From JAJFKX01 sp965230265 (GTDB taxonomy: Bacteria; Pseudomonadota; Gammaproteobacteria; Xanthomonadales; Wenzhouxiangellaceae), in contig OZ245999.1 of the NCBI GenBank assembly GCA_965230265.1, forward strand, positions 62,001 through 126,000: a stretch of DNA of 64,000 nt, read 5' to 3'. The translations under genes and the position numbers were made by a program. The notes beneath the pieces are model-generated. The model was given only the letters and a program-made list of their open reading frames with translations, did no database searches and was not told where the DNA came from. Of the stretch, positions 1-8,863 are shown one piece after another (position 1 is the stretch's first letter; each line of letters begins with the position of its first letter).

Positions 1-169
1 TGGTTTCATCGCTAGCGGCTTCTTATATATATGATTATTTTCAATGATAGAAATAATATTTCCATTTTAAAAAATCACTGTATGATAAAATTGGTCATTG
101 TTTGTGAGTTACTATAATTAGTAAAAACTAATTATAATCCGTTTTGTATAAAGGCTTATGGCCCGGTTA

Positions 170-1150
170 TTATTTGCTGTCAAATTTTAGTAGCCTCCCA
201 ACTTGTTTGTTCCAAGCAATATGGTCAGCAGTCAGAGTCGAGAACTGCCAACCAGTAACCCCTCCAAAGGATCGGCCGTATTGTTTTAGCATAGGCTGAA
301 TAATATTATTGATTACCTTTGCAGGTGGAATGTAACCACTGGCTGCATCTGCGCTATAAATAGGTTTGCCTATTAGCACTTTGCTGGTGGGCCACTGCAG
401 TGTGCCGTTGGAGCTTGTCAAATGGGCATATGACGTTGGCATTGCACTGGTCGACTCATTTCTGACGGGCAATGGGTTATTAAACCCGGGGTTGTTGTAG
501 TACTGAACGGTGATCCAGTCGATGGCATCAGATGTTTGCTTCAACACATCCAAATATGGACCGTCGTGCCAGTCTAGGTCTAAGTAAGGTGGCTGCGGTG
601 CGTGTGTCAGAAGATACTGTGGTGATGGCAGCTCACCTCGAAGTGATTGGGTCAACGCTATCAGAAATGTCCGACCATCGCCGACACTAGCAGCCCTTTG
701 AGTATGAAACATATCACTGGCTTCAAAATCAATATCAATCCCGTTCAGCTGGTGCTTTTTGACAAAGCCTGCCAGCAGTTTTCCAAGTTCATCCTCTCGG
801 CCAACCAATGCAGTGTATTCTGCTGGATTCGCTTCCCCGCCACCATAGGAAATCATCACTTTTTTCCCTTGCGACTGTAAGCCTGCGATGCTTGACCACT
901 GCCCGCTCATTTTCTCAGGTGGCTGCAGTTCAAGAGCACCTTGCGGGTCTACCGTTACCCTTACAAATGACACAATCACGTGGGTATAGTTTGTGTGGGC
1001 AGCAGCACTCAGCGGGGACGCGTTGCTGTTGTAGTAAACGACAAAGCGTGGTGTGGGGCTTTGTGTTGCGTTGACATTAGAAGTGCTGTGATGGCAGCCG
1101 CTCACAATACAAAGCAGTATTGTCATGCAAATCAACTTGTTAATGCCCAT
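170..1150 (-). CDS. GH18 (chitinase-like) lipoprotein
   Basis: Predicted glycoside hydrolase family 18 protein anchored as a lipoprotein. The ATG at 1150 is preferred over an upstream GTG (1159) because it directly begins a short basic, hydrophobic signal ending in a lipobox (VSGC, Cys19). The GH18 barrel follows: YTHVIVSFV, the strand KKVMISYGG (substrate-binding SxGG type), the catalytic strand NGIDIDFE with the general acid Glu near residue 143, and WITVQYYNNPG, the Q-x-Y-N strand of the active site. The usual D-x-x-D-x-D-x-E reads N-x-x-D-x-D-x-E, so the outermost Asp is replaced. About 326 residues suits a single catalytic domain with no chitin-binding module. It would cleave beta-1,4-GlcNAc polymers at the cell surface or in the periplasm; the true substrate cannot be read from sequence. 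It is divergent from the beta-helix gene at 1319. Confidence 0.85.
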   Translation of the reverse strand: MGINKLICMTILLCIVSGCHHSTSNVNATQSPTPRFVVYYNSNASPLSAAAHTNYTHVIVSFVRVTVDPQGALELQPPEKMSGQWSSIAGLQSQGKKVMISYGGGEANPAEYTALVGREDELGKLLAGFVKKHQLNGIDIDFEASDMFHTQRAASVGDGRTFLIALTQSLRGELPSPQYLLTHAPQPPYLDLDWHDGPYLDVLKQTSDAIDWITVQYYNNPGFNNPLPVRNESTSAMPTSYAHLTSSNGTLQWPTSKVLIGKPIYSADAASGYIPPAKVINNIIQPMLKQYGRSFGGVTGWQFSTLTADHIAWNKQVGRLLKFDSK

Positions 1151-1318
1151 CAAATGCACCAGATGTCATGAACGCATCATTGTAGCGGATTGGCTGGATA
1201 GGGTTTTGCAAGGGTATGCCCTGGTCCTGGTTTCATTGGGTTCGTGTAATGAACCGGTGAGTTTGCCTTTCTATTCAACAAGCCAATCTAATATCAATCC
1301 CGTGGAGTTGAACTTGCT

Positions 1319-2872
1319 ATGAGGCAATTGAGCTTATCTGTTTTTTTACTTTTGCTGATGACTGTCACTGGCCATGCGCAGGACATAGTGGTTGATAGCA
1401 CCAATGACAGCGGAGCCGGCTCGCTGCGTCAGGCTGTTGCTGATGCGGTAGCGGGCGATGTGATTGGGTTCTCTGGGGGGCTGGCAGGTGGCACTATCCA
1501 GCTAAGCACACCCATTAGTATCGATTTTAACTTGGAAATCCAGGGTCTGGGTGCTGACCAGTTGACCATCAGCGGTGGTGAAACTACTCAGATGCTGGTG
1601 ATCGATAATGGTGCAAATGTCACCATCAATGATCTGGCCTTTGTGGATGGTGATACCAGGGGGTTGGGTGGTGCAATAGCATTAAGTGGGGCGAGCACGA
1701 TGCTGACCATCAATCGCAGCCAGTTTTTAAACAACTTTGCCTTTGTCAGTGGTGGGGCCATTGATAATGATGGTGCCACCTTAAATATTTTTGACTCAAC
1801 GTTCTCGGATAACTCAACAGTTGGACTAGGCGGGGCGATTAATAATATGGGTGATGGGTTGGTAGTGATCCGTAACTCTACGTTATCGACTAATAGCAGT
1901 ACGGGCTTTGATGGCGGTGCATTTACCAATCTTAATGGAACGCTGGATATTGCCAACTCGGCGGTGGTCAATAACTTTGCCGATAATTTTGCCGGTGGAA
2001 TCGGCAATAACTCTCCCTCAAACATTCGCAATATCCGCAATACCATTGTGGCTGGCAATACCACCAGTACCGGCAGTGGTCTGGAAATTGGCAACCTGGC
2101 CGGTGCTGCTGGTATCGTTTCCGGCGGCGGCAATGTTATCGGTATCGCACAGGGCGCAGGGGCGGGCGATACCATTGGCGTGTTTGACCAGCAAAATGAT
2201 CAATTCGGAACGGCCGATAGCCCATTGGATGTGATGTTGATGGACATTGCCGATAACGGTGGCCCAACGCTGACTCATCTTCCATTAGATGGCAGCCCGG
2301 TACTGGATAGTGGTGTCGATATTGATTTGCCGCAGACTGACCAGCGTGGCCTGCAGCGAGTATCGAATGAGCGGGTAGACAGCGGGCCGGTAGAATTCCA
2401 AGTGACAGGTTCAGATACTGATTTTGTCATCAACCTGGGTATGGCGGGTTCCTGGTTTGAGCCGGCGACCAATGGTCAGGGCTGGGTATTTGATGTGGTT
2501 GATAATGCCACGACCCAGTTGCTGGCGGCTGCCTGGTTTACTTTCGACATTAACCCGCCGGGTACGCCACAAGATGGTTTTGGTGATACTCAGCAGCGCT
2601 GGTTCTCAGCCTTTGGCAATTTTGCTGGCAATACTGCTGAATTAGAAATCTTTTCACCATCCAATGGGGTGTTTAACAATCCTGACTTTCTGGTCAATAG
2701 AGGTGATCGGGTTGGTATGATGACCGTGACTTTTTTCAACTGCACCAGCGGGCAAATTGCATTTGATTTTGACTCAGCAGATGTTATTGATGATACCGTT
2801 CAGATTACCCGCATTGCATCCAGTGAACTGTGCCAGGCTATTGTGGATGGCCGATTATCATTGGCAGAGTGA
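1319..2872 (+). CDS. Secreted right-handed beta-helix protein with C-terminal GxW-type domain
   Basis: Exported 517-residue protein. A Sec signal peptide (MRQLSLSVFLLLLMTVTGHAQ) starts at the ATG. Residues about 22-350 are a parallel beta-helix: the opening VVDSTNDSGAGSLRQAV is typical of choice-of-anchor Q/polymorphic repeat proteins, followed by Asn- and Gly-rich rungs such as GGAIDNDGATLNIFDSTFSDN and GGAINNMGDG. Residues about 375-510 form a separate beta domain beginning GSWFEPATNGQGWVFDV. Its pattern (G-S-W, then G-Q-G-W, then AAWFTF) recurs twice in the Kelch protein at 16600. The C-terminal domain contains two Cys that could form a disulfide. The function is unknown; adhesion or polysaccharide binding is a guess. 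The gene is alone on its strand between a divergent GH18 gene and a VOC gene 36 bp downstream. Confidence 0.8.
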   Translation: MRQLSLSVFLLLLMTVTGHAQDIVVDSTNDSGAGSLRQAVADAVAGDVIGFSGGLAGGTIQLSTPISIDFNLEIQGLGADQLTISGGETTQMLVIDNGANVTINDLAFVDGDTRGLGGAIALSGASTMLTINRSQFLNNFAFVSGGAIDNDGATLNIFDSTFSDNSTVGLGGAINNMGDGLVVIRNSTLSTNSSTGFDGGAFTNLNGTLDIANSAVVNNFADNFAGGIGNNSPSNIRNIRNTIVAGNTTSTGSGLEIGNLAGAAGIVSGGGNVIGIAQGAGAGDTIGVFDQQNDQFGTADSPLDVMLMDIADNGGPTLTHLPLDGSPVLDSGVDIDLPQTDQRGLQRVSNERVDSGPVEFQVTGSDTDFVINLGMAGSWFEPATNGQGWVFDVVDNATTQLLAAAWFTFDINPPGTPQDGFGDTQQRWFSAFGNFAGNTAELEIFSPSNGVFNNPDFLVNRGDRVGMMTVTFFNCTSGQIAFDFDSADVIDDTVQITRIASSELCQAIVDGRLSLAE

Positions 2873-2908
2873 AGTATAATTTTAGGCGTCTAAAACTATA
2901 GATGGCTA

Positions 2909-3274
2909 ATGATTAAACCTTTTCATCTCTCGTTTGTGGTGCCTGATTTACTCAAAGCCAAGAAATTTTATATGGATGTTCTTGGCTGTGAACTGGGTCG
3001 TGATAAGGGTGAATGGATTGATGTTATTTTGTTTGGGCATCAAATCACGATACACCAGGAACGTGCCGGAATGCCGGCAAAAAGTATTGATCATTTCGGC
3101 CCGGTTCTGGATAAAAATGAGTGGCAGTCGGTTTCAAAAGCACTTATCTCAAAGGGTATTCCTTTCGAACTTTCCCCGACCATTCAGTTTGAGGGCAGCA
3201 AAAAAGAAGTAGGAAAATACATTGTCAAGGACCCTGCGGGTAACCTAATAGAGTTTAAGTACTATCACCGTTAG
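2909..3274 (+). CDS. VOC family (glyoxalase/bleomycin resistance-like) protein
   Basis: Small 121-residue protein with the paired beta-alpha-beta-beta-beta fold of the vicinal oxygen chelate superfamily. The N-terminus IKPFHLSFVVPDLLKAKKFY supplies the first metal-ligand-type His (HLSFVV), and the C-terminal half ends with KDPAGNLIEFKYY, where the Glu of the L-I-E-F motif is the usual second ligand. A second His lies in HQITIHQ. VOC members include lyases, dioxygenases and resistance proteins; nothing here fixes the substrate. The ATG at 2909 lies 36 bp after the upstream stop, so co-transcription is possible, though a short AT-rich inverted repeat (TTTTAG/CTAAAA, about 2880-2895) sits between them. 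Confidence 0.85.
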   Translation: MIKPFHLSFVVPDLLKAKKFYMDVLGCELGRDKGEWIDVILFGHQITIHQERAGMPAKSIDHFGPVLDKNEWQSVSKALISKGIPFELSPTIQFEGSKKEVGKYIVKDPAGNLIEFKYYHR

Positions 3275-3518
3275 TACTGTTCGGGCGTAAAACAAACAAC
3301 AAGATTGATGATTCAAATGGCTCTGATGAATTTGCCTTCATCATTAGCACGCAGTCAAAAGCTATTCTGGTTGTCATGCTTTTGTTTGAGCCTGCTGTGC
3401 CATGCATATGGCATAAATGTATAACATTTAAAACCATAAATTCTGCATGCTTATAAACAATACACTGTAACAATATAGGTACTTTCCGCAATCGGATACC
3501 TGATCCAGTCATCATGTA

Positions 3519-4736
3519 GTGGAGTACAATGAACGCATCGATGATGTGATAAAGCAACTGGACCAGAATGTGATAAAGGTAAAATCTGCTCTATTTAATT
3601 TGGGCTTTCGAGTGTTTTTCTTCTGTGCGGCTTGTTTTTCAGTAATATCTGTTGGTATCTGGTGGGCGGTTTATTTTAATCATATTGCTTTGCCTTTGGG
3701 GTCTATAACGCCTTTTCAGTGGCATGCACATGAAATGATTTATGGCTATAGCTTAGCCGTTATAGCGGGGTTTTTATTAACAGCAACAAAAAACTGGACA
3801 GGTAAGCAAACGCTTTATGGTTTGCCGTTGTTAGTGCTTGCCAGCTTATGGGTTCTTGCAAGGGTTGCATTTTCTATTGGCGCAATAATGTTTGCTGCAG
3901 CCTTTGATCTGTTGTTTTTGGTGTATTTATTGATTGGTGTCACTGTGCCAATAATTCAGGTCAAGCAATGGCGGCAAATGGCAGTATTAGGGAAATTGGT
4001 TTTTTTATTGGCGGGTAATTTGCTGTTTTATTTTGGGGTTCTGGGGTTGGTTGATAATGGCATATACTTGGGGATTTATGGCGGGCTATACCTTATTGTT
4101 GGTTTGATCATGACAATTGGCCGTCGAGTTGTTCCACTGTTTATTAAAAGCGGAATCGGCATGGAAACAATGCCTTATAACAATAAATACTTGGATGCTT
4201 GCAGTTTGTTCGCCTTTTTGTTGTTTTTTGTGTTGGAGCTGGCACAAATTTATCCGGTTGTTACGTCATATCTGGCCTTGTTGTTATTTGTAGTCAATGC
4301 TGCGCGGCTTATTGGTTGGTATGATCATAGGATATGGCATAAACCGTTGGTGTGGGTGCTTTATTTATCAATGTGGTTTATTAGTCTGGGTTTCTTGCTG
4401 TTTTTCTTAAGTAATTATATTAATGTTTCTGTTTTTATTGTTATCCATGTTTGGGCTTATGCTGGTATTGGGATGATAACCTTGGGCATGATGTCTCGTG
4501 TTGCTCTTGGTCATTCAGGGCGGAGTATTCATCAGCCACCCAAATTGGTGGGGGCAGCCTTTATTGTTTTTGTGTTAGGCGCTGTAGTGAGGGTGGTATT
4601 GCCGCTAATATTGCCTGCATATTACTCTATATGGGTTGGGGGCTCTCAAGCACTATGGATCGTGGCTTTTTTGATTTTTCTTTACGTTTATACACCGATG
4701 TTATTTAGTCAACGGATTGATGGTAAAGAAGGTTAG
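3519..4736 (+). CDS. nnrS: NnrS family membrane protein
   Basis: Polytopic membrane protein of the NnrS family, a heme- and copper-associated protein linked to nitric oxide stress in other proteobacteria. The signature WHAHEMIYGYSLAVIAGFLL near residue 70 contains the conserved His-x-His-Glu-Met, and FLLTATKNWTG follows. GLIMTIGRRVVPLF and the late MITLGMMSRVALGHSGR match the remaining conserved blocks. Around 12 hydrophobic segments and 405 residues fit the family. The start is uncertain: the longest frame uses GTG at 3519 without a clear Shine-Dalgarno site, and further GTG codons follow within 30 codons. No denitrification or NO-sensing gene is visible nearby, so it appears to be an orphan. 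Its stop codon overlaps the convergent stop of the haloperoxidase gene. The gene looks more AT-rich than its neighbours. Confidence 0.88.
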   Translation: MEYNERIDDVIKQLDQNVIKVKSALFNLGFRVFFFCAACFSVISVGIWWAVYFNHIALPLGSITPFQWHAHEMIYGYSLAVIAGFLLTATKNWTGKQTLYGLPLLVLASLWVLARVAFSIGAIMFAAAFDLLFLVYLLIGVTVPIIQVKQWRQMAVLGKLVFLLAGNLLFYFGVLGLVDNGIYLGIYGGLYLIVGLIMTIGRRVVPLFIKSGIGMETMPYNNKYLDACSLFAFLLFFVLELAQIYPVVTSYLALLLFVVNAARLIGWYDHRIWHKPLVWVLYLSMWFISLGFLLFFLSNYINVSVFIVIHVWAYAGIGMITLGMMSRVALGHSGRSIHQPPKLVGAAFIVFVLGAVVRVVLPLILPAYYSIWVGGSQALWIVAFLIFLYVYTPMLFSQRIDGKEG

Positions 4737-6682
4737 TTACATGGCAAACGCCTTTGCCTGAATAGACTCAACCTGGTCATCAGGCATATCAATACAATCA
4801 ATATTAGCAGGCCCCATTTATTGATAGATGGCACAGGGACAGGTACTTCAAACAATTCCAGGGCACGTGCGACCGCATCATTACCAATCTCAAACCCTAT
4901 AAACCTACCAGGAATATCATCAGCAGGCGGGTGAATGCCGCCATAGATACGGGACAAGCTACATTCATCTGCAGCATCCTGATAGCTGGCCCATTGTAAG
5001 GTGATGTCGACACTGGGGCCTTCTTCGAACACCAAAAACGCATTGGCCGGTGCCTGGAATGATCCCAGACCACCGGGGAAATACTGGCTGCCAGTCATCA
5101 GAGTCATCACTTCGGCAGCGGCTCTGCTGAAAGTGCTGTGGCCAGAAACATAACCAGCAAATGGTGGCGTAACAAAAGTCGGGCGCTGATAGGGCCACCA
5201 GTTTTCGCATAGAATCCAGCCCACACCAGCAGTGTCCACTTCAGGGTCGCTGATAAACTCAGGTCCACGCCAACTGTTAACGGCTATTTTGCCGAGGTTT
5301 TCATCGTTTGCACCGGCAAGATGCGCGTGAATGCCACCGGGCATGATGGTTTCCGGGGTGATCAATTCAATCACATCAGGAATCAGCAAAATACCGTTGG
5401 GGTCAAACGAAGCGGCATTGCTGTCTGAGCTTTGTCCCTGGTCACACATGTAACGAATGGCGGAGACAGGCCGAATATAGTCATACCAACCTTTGATGCT
5501 CCAGGCGGAGATCGCTGCGTCATGCATCGCACCTCCCAAAGCCAGGTAGAGTTTTACATCCCATTCCAGATCATTGAGTATCGGCCCTTCGCCGCCGAGC
5601 TGTTTAACAAAATTCGGATCGTCAGAAACCACATTGGCGATGGTAAACCAATGGCCGGGCGGTGTTTCAGAATCCGGCCCGTCTGCCCAGAACTCGGCCA
5701 GCACGCGATAGTAATCACCGGCTGGCACAATCTGTGGTGCATACGGTTCACCGGTAACAGGGTTAATGTCGTAGCCGGTACCATCATTGGTGCCTAGGGT
5801 GTTGTTGCCGCGAGCATTAGGACTGATATCCAGCATTTCGCCGTCAGCAGGGTCGAGTAGACCGCTCCATTCCACCACCTGCACAAAACCTGCTTTGTAA
5901 TCAGCATCATTCGGACCGTTCAGCTCAGGCGGTGGGCCCGGGTCATGAAACACGGTGTAGTTATCGCCATCCCGCGAGAAAAAACTTTGATCGTCTGGCT
6001 GTAAAGCAAACCCTGGTAACTGTCCCCATTCCGGACTGAGAAACTCAGGAAAACCACCTATGATGATGTTACCGGATTGATCAATAAAAAAATCCAACGC
6101 CAAAGGCTGCCAGCGATTGGGGTCCAGAATATCCGGATTGCCTGGGAAATCCGGCAACAGGGGAGGGTTGATCGGCAGGTAAAACCGGTTTTCGTAATCA
6201 TTGATTTCATTGGCACCGTCACTGCGACCATAATTAATCACTACGCTGGCAATTCTGTTACCGATAGCCACGGGAGAGTTACCTGTCATGGTTGTATCAT
6301 CTGGATCGTAGCCCAGGCTCAACATGGTGGTCCTCAAATCAGCCAGGGTGATGGCAGCATCCGGTGCGTTCGAAAAACGGTGAACCAAAATCCGATAGAC
6401 GGCGTGACTGATGCTGGTGTTTCTGGCCTCAAAAACATTGGGCGCCCGGTGCTTTTCGGTATACAAAAAGCCACTGGTGGATCTGTCATAAGCAGCCCAG
6501 GCATCCCACATGGCGATCGATGTGTGATAGAGGTTTCGTGCATGGACGGTTGGCCGCGCAAAGTCCATCCGTATAGCCTCCAACAGCGCCTCATTCCAGA
6601 TACGGGCGACCGATGGTTGTGCGTTAATATTGATGCTGGATATCAGCAAAATGATCAGTGCAATGATCTTATGGTATTTCAT
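4733..6682 (-). CDS. Vanadium-dependent haloperoxidase-like (PAP2 superfamily) secreted protein with IPTL-CTERM-like tail
   Basis: Exported protein of about 649 residues related to vanadium haloperoxidases and type 2 phosphatidic acid phosphatases. The ATG at 6682 gives a good signal peptide (MKYHKIIALIILLISSININAQ); the longer frame begins at GTG 6709. The vanadate/phosphate site is visible in three blocks: IKGWYDYIRPVSAIR (Lys and Arg), FAGYVSGHSTFSRAAAEVM (Ser-Gly-His, catalytic His) and LSRIYGGIHPPADD (Arg and the vanadate-binding His). The last 30 residues read VPVPSINKWGLLILIVLI, then a basic cluster RQRR. This resembles the IPTL-CTERM sorting tail (short Pro-containing motif, W-G, transmembrane helix, Arg-rich end), though the I-P-T-L motif is degenerate. 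It could oxidise halides with peroxide or be a phosphatase; the fold alone does not decide. Its stop overlaps that of nnrS on the other strand. Confidence 0.85.
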   Translation of the reverse strand: MKYHKIIALIILLISSININAQPSVARIWNEALLEAIRMDFARPTVHARNLYHTSIAMWDAWAAYDRSTSGFLYTEKHRAPNVFEARNTSISHAVYRILVHRFSNAPDAAITLADLRTTMLSLGYDPDDTTMTGNSPVAIGNRIASVVINYGRSDGANEINDYENRFYLPINPPLLPDFPGNPDILDPNRWQPLALDFFIDQSGNIIIGGFPEFLSPEWGQLPGFALQPDDQSFFSRDGDNYTVFHDPGPPPELNGPNDADYKAGFVQVVEWSGLLDPADGEMLDISPNARGNNTLGTNDGTGYDINPVTGEPYAPQIVPAGDYYRVLAEFWADGPDSETPPGHWFTIANVVSDDPNFVKQLGGEGPILNDLEWDVKLYLALGGAMHDAAISAWSIKGWYDYIRPVSAIRYMCDQGQSSDSNAASFDPNGILLIPDVIELITPETIMPGGIHAHLAGANDENLGKIAVNSWRGPEFISDPEVDTAGVGWILCENWWPYQRPTFVTPPFAGYVSGHSTFSRAAAEVMTLMTGSQYFPGGLGSFQAPANAFLVFEEGPSVDITLQWASYQDAADECSLSRIYGGIHPPADDIPGRFIGFEIGNDAVARALELFEVPVPVPSINKWGLLILIVLICLMTRLSLFRQRRLPCN

Positions 6683-6827
6683 CTTATTATGTATTCTCTG
6701 ATTCACCACCCAATCAATAAATTATAACCTACCTGGTTTAGAAAGAGTTTCCTAAGGATCGCTATCAAAACATAACTGTTTATATGCACTTGCTGCCTTC
6801 ATTGACCATAGTGCTAGACTTATTCTT

Positions 6828-7574
6828 ATGAAGACGGTCTTTGTCCATGGCGCGCCCAATGGTCCTGATATATGGGAGCCGCTTATTGCTGCCCTAGATC
6901 TTTCAGCTGATGATTGTGTTTCCCTTGCACTTCCTGGGTTTTCGGTACCATGTCCAGAGGGTTTTATTCCGAGCAGTGAAGCTTATGTAGACTGGTTGAT
7001 TGTTCGGTTGGAGCAACAGGTTTCCCTGACAGGTGAGCCTGTGCGTGTTGTTGGTCATGATTTCGGTGCAGCTTTCACTTTACGTGCATGTTCGCTGTGT
7101 CCTGAATTAGTGTCTTCTTGGGTGGTTTTTAGCTCTTTGATTGATAGTGAGTTGAAACGACATTTACTTGCCAAACTGTTTCATGCACCGGTAATCGGTG
7201 AGCTGCTTTCCAGCATCGCGACCAATAAATGGCTGGTCTTAAAAGGGTTGCAAAAACAAGGTGTCCCTCATGAGGTGGCAATGAAAGAGGCATCTTCGAT
7301 AAGTAATGAGATGTATCGCTGTGTCTTAGCGCTTTATCGCACCCCACGTGAAAAGGGTCAACCGCATCCATGGGAAGAGAAGCTTTCTGAGCTTCCGAAG
7401 GATGGTTTACTGGTTTGGGGGGCTGATGATCCCTATGTACCGGTGTCGATAGCTAAACGTTTTTCGGCTCGCTGGGGCTATCCGCTTCATATCGAGCCAG
7501 ACACCGGACACTGGGTATTTGTGCAGAGACCGACTGCTATCGCGAAACGACTCTATCAATTTTGGAATGGCTAG
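6828..7574 (+). CDS. Alpha/beta hydrolase with Asp nucleophile (dehalogenase/epoxide hydrolase type)
   Basis: Cytoplasmic alpha/beta hydrolase of 248 residues. The oxyanion-hole motif is at the start (VFVHGAPNG), the nucleophile elbow is VGHDFGA and the catalytic His lies in DTGHWVFVQRP near the C-terminus; LLVWGADDPYVP provides the usual acid-strand region. Asp rather than Ser at the nucleophile elbow (G-H-D-x-G) is characteristic of haloalkane and fluoroacetate dehalogenases and epoxide hydrolases, which form an aspartyl-ester intermediate. A short cap region lies between about residues 120 and 190. No signal peptide is present. It stands alone, divergent from the haloperoxidase-like gene with 145 bp between starts. 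A link between a halogenating enzyme and a dehalogenase is tempting but only positional. Confidence 0.85.
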   Translation: MKTVFVHGAPNGPDIWEPLIAALDLSADDCVSLALPGFSVPCPEGFIPSSEAYVDWLIVRLEQQVSLTGEPVRVVGHDFGAAFTLRACSLCPELVSSWVVFSSLIDSELKRHLLAKLFHAPVIGELLSSIATNKWLVLKGLQKQGVPHEVAMKEASSISNEMYRCVLALYRTPREKGQPHPWEEKLSELPKDGLLVWGADDPYVPVSIAKRFSARWGYPLHIEPDTGHWVFVQRPTAIAKRLYQFWNG

Positions 7575-8093
7575 TACTTAGTACAAACGCAAAAGGGCAG
7601 TTATCTTATTTGCTTACAGCCTTTTATCAATATCAAGCTATTACTGATGGTCGCTACTCTTGGGTGAGTGAGGTTTAGTTTAGAAAGGACCTTGTCAACA
7701 TTGGCTATGGCTTGAATGACAAACTGTTTGGTACACAAACATGGCCCTACCTTTTGAAAAGATATAGACACAGTGCATGTAGTAATCAATATACTTCAAG
7801 TTCTCCTTGAGCCTTGGTTATCCCGAACTACAGTTTGAAAGGCAGGAGTAATTTATGGCAGCTGAAATAAAAAATCATCGGCTGGGCGAGTAGTTGCACT
7901 TATTGTGTGAATTCACGGGCACCAATTGATTTAAAGAAAAGATATAGTTTGAACTGGTGTGTCACCAAACTTTGAAGTGTAAATGGCAACATTTAAAAGA
8001 CCTCAATGAGAATTGTGATCCTTATTATTTTCAAACCAGATGTCAGCCCAGGCTGTGCCTGACTCAGGCAACAGCGCTGATAGGACACTCAGT
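7575..8093. other. Intergenic region, no convincing gene
   Basis: About 520 bases between the alpha/beta hydrolase and the end of the CBS gene. Open frames on both strands are short, have no recognisable motifs and no hydrophobic or domain-like pattern. The only coding-like hint is a 12-residue frame at 7855-7893 preceded by GGAG, too short to judge. No strong hairpin with a T-run is seen. Confidence 0.5.
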
Positions 8094-8516
8094 TCATGAC
8101 TCATCTGTTACCGGTGGTGCTAATCCGCGCAACACCAGTTCGCTGTAGCTGATCAGGCCGACTACTCTGCCATCTGATATCACCGGCGCCTGACTCAGTT
8201 GAAAGCGGTCAAACAAGCGCGCTACATAACGCACATCCATACCCGGATCAACACCCACAACAGGCTTGGTCATAATTTCATACAGATTGACCCGTTCCGG
8301 CGCCCGGTCTGCAGCCAGTACTTTTCTGGCAATATCAGACAGCACAACAATGCCATGTTCATCATTATCGTCTCGTCTTTTCACAATCATGGCATCTACC
8401 CGGTTACTGCGCATTATCTGTAATGCTTCGTGTACGGTTTTGAGACCATCTATTTCCAGAAAATGATTTGTCATGATGTCATGGGCTCTGATGACGTTTT
8501 TTGTTCGCTGGCTCAT
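8094..8516 (-). CDS. CBS domain pair protein
   Basis: A 140-residue protein made almost wholly of two CBS motifs. The first covers HDIMTNHFLEIDGLKTVHEA to IVVLSDIARKVL, the second YEIMTKPVVGVDPGMDVRYV to VVGLISYSELVLRG. CBS pairs form Bateman modules that bind adenine nucleotides or related ligands and regulate partners, commonly transporters and enzymes. No effector domain is attached, so it would act in trans. The start ATG at 8516 overlaps the stop of the PII-like gene by 4 bp (ATGA), which points to translational coupling. It is the last gene of the DUF1538/DUF1538/PII/CBS operon. I infer that it senses energy state for the two membrane proteins. Confidence 0.88.
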   Translation of the reverse strand: MSQRTKNVIRAHDIMTNHFLEIDGLKTVHEALQIMRSNRVDAMIVKRRDDNDEHGIVVLSDIARKVLAADRAPERVNLYEIMTKPVVGVDPGMDVRYVARLFDRFQLSQAPVISDGRVVGLISYSELVLRGLAPPVTDES

Positions 8517-8863
8517 AAATTCTCCTCAATACGCTCAGCCAATTCTTCAGTCTGATGCTCTACGCCGACGGCATCTTCAACATCAATCTGGAATGCGATG
8601 CCGGTTCCAGGTGTGGTGTCAAACTCCCCGACCTCTCCGATGGTTTCCAGAATATGTCGGCTGAGACTTTCTTCAACCAGCAGCAATAATATGTCGCGCT
8701 GGGTTTCCAGCGTCAGCCCAAGAAAGGTTCGGCTTTGCTTAAGCCCCTCACCGCGTGCATTGGTGATCACCGTAGCGCCGGTGGCCCCGGCATCGCGAGC
8801 CGCGTTCAATACTGTCTCAGATTTGGTGTCCTCAACAAATACAATAATTGCTTTAAATCTCAT
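8513..8863 (-). CDS. PII-like (P-II family) signalling protein
   Basis: About 116 residues with the ferredoxin-like layout of PII/GlnB-type trimers. It opens FKAIIVFVEDTKSETVLNAA, followed by AGATGATVITNARGEG (the G-A-T-G-x-T-V pattern seen before the T-loop in PII proteins) and the SRTFLGLTLETQRDILLLLV strand. The Tyr uridylylation site of GlnB is not evident, so this is a PII-like rather than a true nitrogen PII protein. The ATG at 8863 matches the usual M-x-F-K-A start; a GTG at 8872 would add three residues. It overlaps the end of the upstream DUF1538 gene and the start of the CBS gene. PII-like proteins often regulate co-encoded transporters by binding nucleotides, which fits this operon; the ligand is unknown. 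Confidence 0.82.
   Translation of the reverse strand: MRFKAIIVFVEDTKSETVLNAARDAGATGATVITNARGEGLKQSRTFLGLTLETQRDILLLLVEESLSRHILETIGEVGEFDTTPGTGIAFQIDVEDAVGVEHQTEELAERIEENL

Noticed and set aside
1588..2175. Long minus-strand frame inside the beta-helix gene
   Set aside because: It is a Pro/Leu-rich shadow of the plus-strand repeats and has no start context or domain.
7601..7789. Minus-strand 62-codon frame in the 7575-8093 gap
   Set aside because: No motif, no signal and no ribosome site; the region looks non-coding.
7855..7893. 12-residue frame after GGAG
   Set aside because: Too short to support, with no conserved feature or attenuator structure around it.
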